Shown here one piece after another: positions 4,339 through 6,332 of a stretch of 6,332 bases of DNA. The translations under genes were made by a program, and so were the position numbers. Position 1 is the first letter of the stretch. Every line of letters begins with the position of its first letter. Source of the stretch: JAVWHP01 sp036639955 (GTDB lineage Bacteria > Bacillota_I > Bacilli_A > Erysipelotrichales > Erysipelotrichaceae). Under the pieces are notes generated by a model. That model had not been told where the DNA came from. It did not search any database and worked only from the letters and a program-made list of their open reading frames with translations. The stretch covers positions 1 to 6,332 of the forward strand of contig JAVWHP010000034.1 of assembly GCA_036639955.1 (NCBI GenBank), read 5' to 3'.

Positions 4339-6015
4339 ATGAAAATGTATAAAAGTGATTTAGAAATAGCTCAAGAAGCAAAAATGCAAACAATAAATGA
4401 AATAGCAAAAAAAGTAGGAATTAATGAAGATGATTTAGAATGCTATGGTAAGTATAAAGCAAAGCTTAGCCTTGATGTATTAAACTCACGTAAAGACAAA
4501 GAAGATGGAAAACTAATATTAGTAACAGCTATTAATCCAACTAAAGCTGGAGAAGGAAAATCAACAACTACAGTAGGATTAGGAGATGCTTTATGTAAAT
4601 TAGGAAAGAAAACAATGATAGCATTAAGAGAACCATCATTAGGACCAGTATTCGGACTTAAAGGTGGAGCAGCAGGTGGTGGATATGCACAAGTAGTACC
4701 TATGGAAGATATAAACTTACACTTTACAGGAGATATGCATGCTATAACAACTACTAATAATTTAATAAGTGCTTGTTTAGATAACCATATACACCAAGGA
4801 AATGAATTAGATATAGATCTTAATAATGTAACTTGGAAAAGATGTTTAGATATGAATGATAGAGCATTAAGAAAGATAGAGATAGGACAAGGACCTAAAT
4901 CTAATGGAGTAGAAAGAACAGATGGATTTAATATTACTGTAGCTTCTGAAGTTATGGCAGTATTATGTTTAGCTACTTCTATAGAAGATTTAAAGAGTAG
5001 ATTATCTAAGATGTTAATAGCATATAATACTAAGGGAGAACCAGTATATGTTAAAGACTTAAAGATAGAAGGTGCTTTAGCTATGGTGTTAAAAGATGCT
5101 ATTAAACCTAATCTAGTACAAACTGTAGAAAATAACCCTGTTATAATACATGGAGGACCTTTTGCTAATATAGCTCATGGATGTAATTCAATATTAGCTA
5201 CTAAGACTTGTTTAAAGTTAGCTGACTATGTAGTTACTGAAGCAGGATTTGGAGCTGATTTAGGAGCTGAGAAGTTCTTAGATATTAAATGTAGATTTGG
5301 TAATTTAAAACCAAATGCAGTAGTTATAGTAGCTACTATAAGAGCTTTAAAACAACATGGTGGTATAGCTTTTGAAAATCTTAAAGAAGAGAATGTAGAG
5401 GCTATGTTAGAAGGTTGTGGAAATCTTGCTAAACATATAGAAACTGTTAAGTCTTTTGGATTACCTTATGTTATAGCTATAAATGAATTTGTAAGTGATA
5501 CTAAAGAAGAAGTAAAAGCATTAGAAGATTGGTGTGTAGCTAATAATGCTCCTATGGCTTTATCTCAAGTATGGGAAAAAGGATCTGAAGGAGGATTAGA
5601 ATTAGCTAAAATAGTATTAAAAGAAGTAGAAGAAAAGAATAATTATAAACCTATATATGAATTAGAAGATGATATGGATATAAAGATTAATAAGATTGCT
5701 AAGACTTGTTATGGAGCTAGTAAAGTAGAATATTCTGATTTAGCTAAAGAACAAATGGAAGTATATAAGAAACAAGGATGGGATAAGATGCCTATATGTA
5801 TGGCAAAGACTCCTAATAGTTTAACTGATGATGCTAAAGTATATGGTGCTCCTAAAGGGTTTACTATTACTATAAGAGAATTTAGACCTTCGTTAGGTGC
5901 GGGATTTATTGTTGCTTTAACTGGTAGTGTGTTAACAATGCCTGGGTTACCTAAGCATCCTGCTGCTTTAGATATGGATATTAATGAAGAAGGACATATT
6001 AAAGGGTTGTTCTAG
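4339..6015 (+). CDS. fhs: Formate-tetrahydrofolate ligase
   Basis: This cytoplasmic enzyme makes 10-formyl-tetrahydrofolate from formate, THF and ATP. It supplies one-carbon units for purines, for formyl-Met-tRNA and, in acetogens, for the methyl branch of acetate synthesis. The product has 558 residues, full length for the family. Visible features are the nucleotide loop KAGEGKSTT (69-77), REPSLGPVFG (97-106), signature 1 GLKGGAAGGGY (106-116), FTGDMHA (129-135), signature 2 VATIRALKQHGG (331-342), and the conserved end from FRPSLGAG to GHIKGLF. ATG 4339 has only a weak AAGAAAG ribosome site; ATG 4345 is equally possible and gives 556 residues. The gene lies 13 bases after purD and ends before a strong terminator. 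Its product is the formyl donor for later purine steps, which fits co-transcription with purD. Codon style shifts within the gene: Pro codons are mostly CCA at the start and 14 of 16 are CCT from about 4890 on. Confidence 0.98.
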   Translation: MKMYKSDLEIAQEAKMQTINEIAKKVGINEDDLECYGKYKAKLSLDVLNSRKDKEDGKLILVTAINPTKAGEGKSTTTVGLGDALCKLGKKTMIALREPSLGPVFGLKGGAAGGGYAQVVPMEDINLHFTGDMHAITTTNNLISACLDNHIHQGNELDIDLNNVTWKRCLDMNDRALRKIEIGQGPKSNGVERTDGFNITVASEVMAVLCLATSIEDLKSRLSKMLIAYNTKGEPVYVKDLKIEGALAMVLKDAIKPNLVQTVENNPVIIHGGPFANIAHGCNSILATKTCLKLADYVVTEAGFGADLGAEKFLDIKCRFGNLKPNAVVIVATIRALKQHGGIAFENLKEENVEAMLEGCGNLAKHIETVKSFGLPYVIAINEFVSDTKEEVKALEDWCVANNAPMALSQVWEKGSEGGLELAKIVLKEVEEKNNYKPIYELEDDMDIKINKIAKTCYGASKVEYSDLAKEQMEVYKKQGWDKMPICMAKTPNSLTDDAKVYGAPKGFTITIREFRPSLGAGFIVALTGSVLTMPGLPKHPAALDMDINEEGHIKGLF

Positions 6016-6060
6016 AAGATAGTGTTTGAGGGATTTATATATTAGAAGGTAAAGGGAAAC

Positions 6061-6100
6061 AAAAGCCACAGATGGAAGAAGATATCTGATGGCTTTTTTT
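6061..6100 (+). terminator. Rho-independent terminator of the purD-fhs operon
   Basis: AAAAGCCA plus CAGAT (6061-6073) pair with ATCTG (6084-6088) and TGGCTTTT (6090-6097) with A6089 bulged, around a 10-base purine-rich loop. Seven T residues follow the GC-rich stem base (6094-6100). It starts 45 bases after the fhs stop. Confidence 0.92.
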
Positions 6101-6105
6101 ATTTC

Positions 6106-6332
6106 ATAAGGGTGTTATTGATGTGTGGTTGTGTTGGGTTGTTGGTGTTGGTGGATTTGATGGGGGATCAGTTATTAATAGAGGTATTATGTTGAAAGGA
6201 GATTAGGATAATAGAAAAGGGATAAAAATAGGTTAAAGTGGATAATTATTTGGATTAATTGTGGCAAATATGGGGAGAACTGCATAGAATATAGGGTGGA
6301 TTAAATTTTTATAAAGAAATATTAAAAAAAGA
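6106..6332. other. C-depleted, G/T-rich intergenic stretch without a recognisable gene
   Basis: Only four C residues occur on the + strand in these 227 bases (6169, 6265, 6280, 6283), while G is common. The part at 6110-6166 is nearly pure G and T with many GG and GGG runs. A GAAAGGAG at 6194-6201 resembles a ribosome site but no start codon with a usable frame follows. I find no convincing gene, RNA or promoter; the final AT-rich 30 bases may belong to the upstream region of the next gene. Confidence 0.7.

Noticed and set aside
6187..6285. Minus-strand 32-codon frame (MQFSPYLPQL...)
   Set aside because: No ribosome site precedes it and its composition simply reflects the C-rich minus strand of the skewed region.

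Overview
The window is AT-rich DNA of a low-GC Gram-positive bacterium (Firmicutes/Bacillota type; an anaerobic Clostridia or Erysipelotrichia lineage is my guess). The reasons are GGAGG-type ribosome sites, A/T-ending codons, U-tailed intrinsic terminators, secreted proteins with a C-terminal membrane segment plus basic tail, and formate-tetrahydrofolate ligase. TGG encodes Trp and the stops seen are TAA and TAG, so nothing suggests a variant code. All convincing genes lie on the + strand.

Layout: (1) 1-372 is the 3' end of a Ser/Asn/Thr-rich, Cys-containing, probably extracellular protein, closed by a strong terminator. (2) 407-857 has no ordinary gene but is dense in inverted repeats: a possible short RNA unit (about 431-508) with its own promoter and terminator, several small dyads, and one long near-perfect palindrome (663-727). 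(3) 888-2971 holds two secreted, C-terminally anchored proteins: an unrecognised 161-residue protein and a 492-residue choice-of-anchor A surface protein with a Pro-rich and Ser/Asn-rich stalk. Both have a sorting-signal-like tail without the canonical LPxTG. Each is preceded by a TATAATGG block and a GGAGGA ribosome site. A terminator at 3008-3033 closes the unit. (4) 3090-6015 is a two-gene operon, purD and fhs, with a good sigma-A promoter (3033-3061) and a strong terminator (6061-6100). (5) 6106-6332 is intergenic and almost devoid of C on the + strand.

PurD makes glycinamide ribonucleotide. Fhs makes 10-formyl-THF from formate, the one-carbon donor used at two later purine steps, so the operon pairs an early purine step with supply of its cofactor. 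The surface-protein pair upstream looks like an independent cell-envelope module.

The least explained parts are the palindrome-rich region upstream of the surface genes, the unusual anchoring signals, a switch in codon style inside fhs, and the C-depleted tail.
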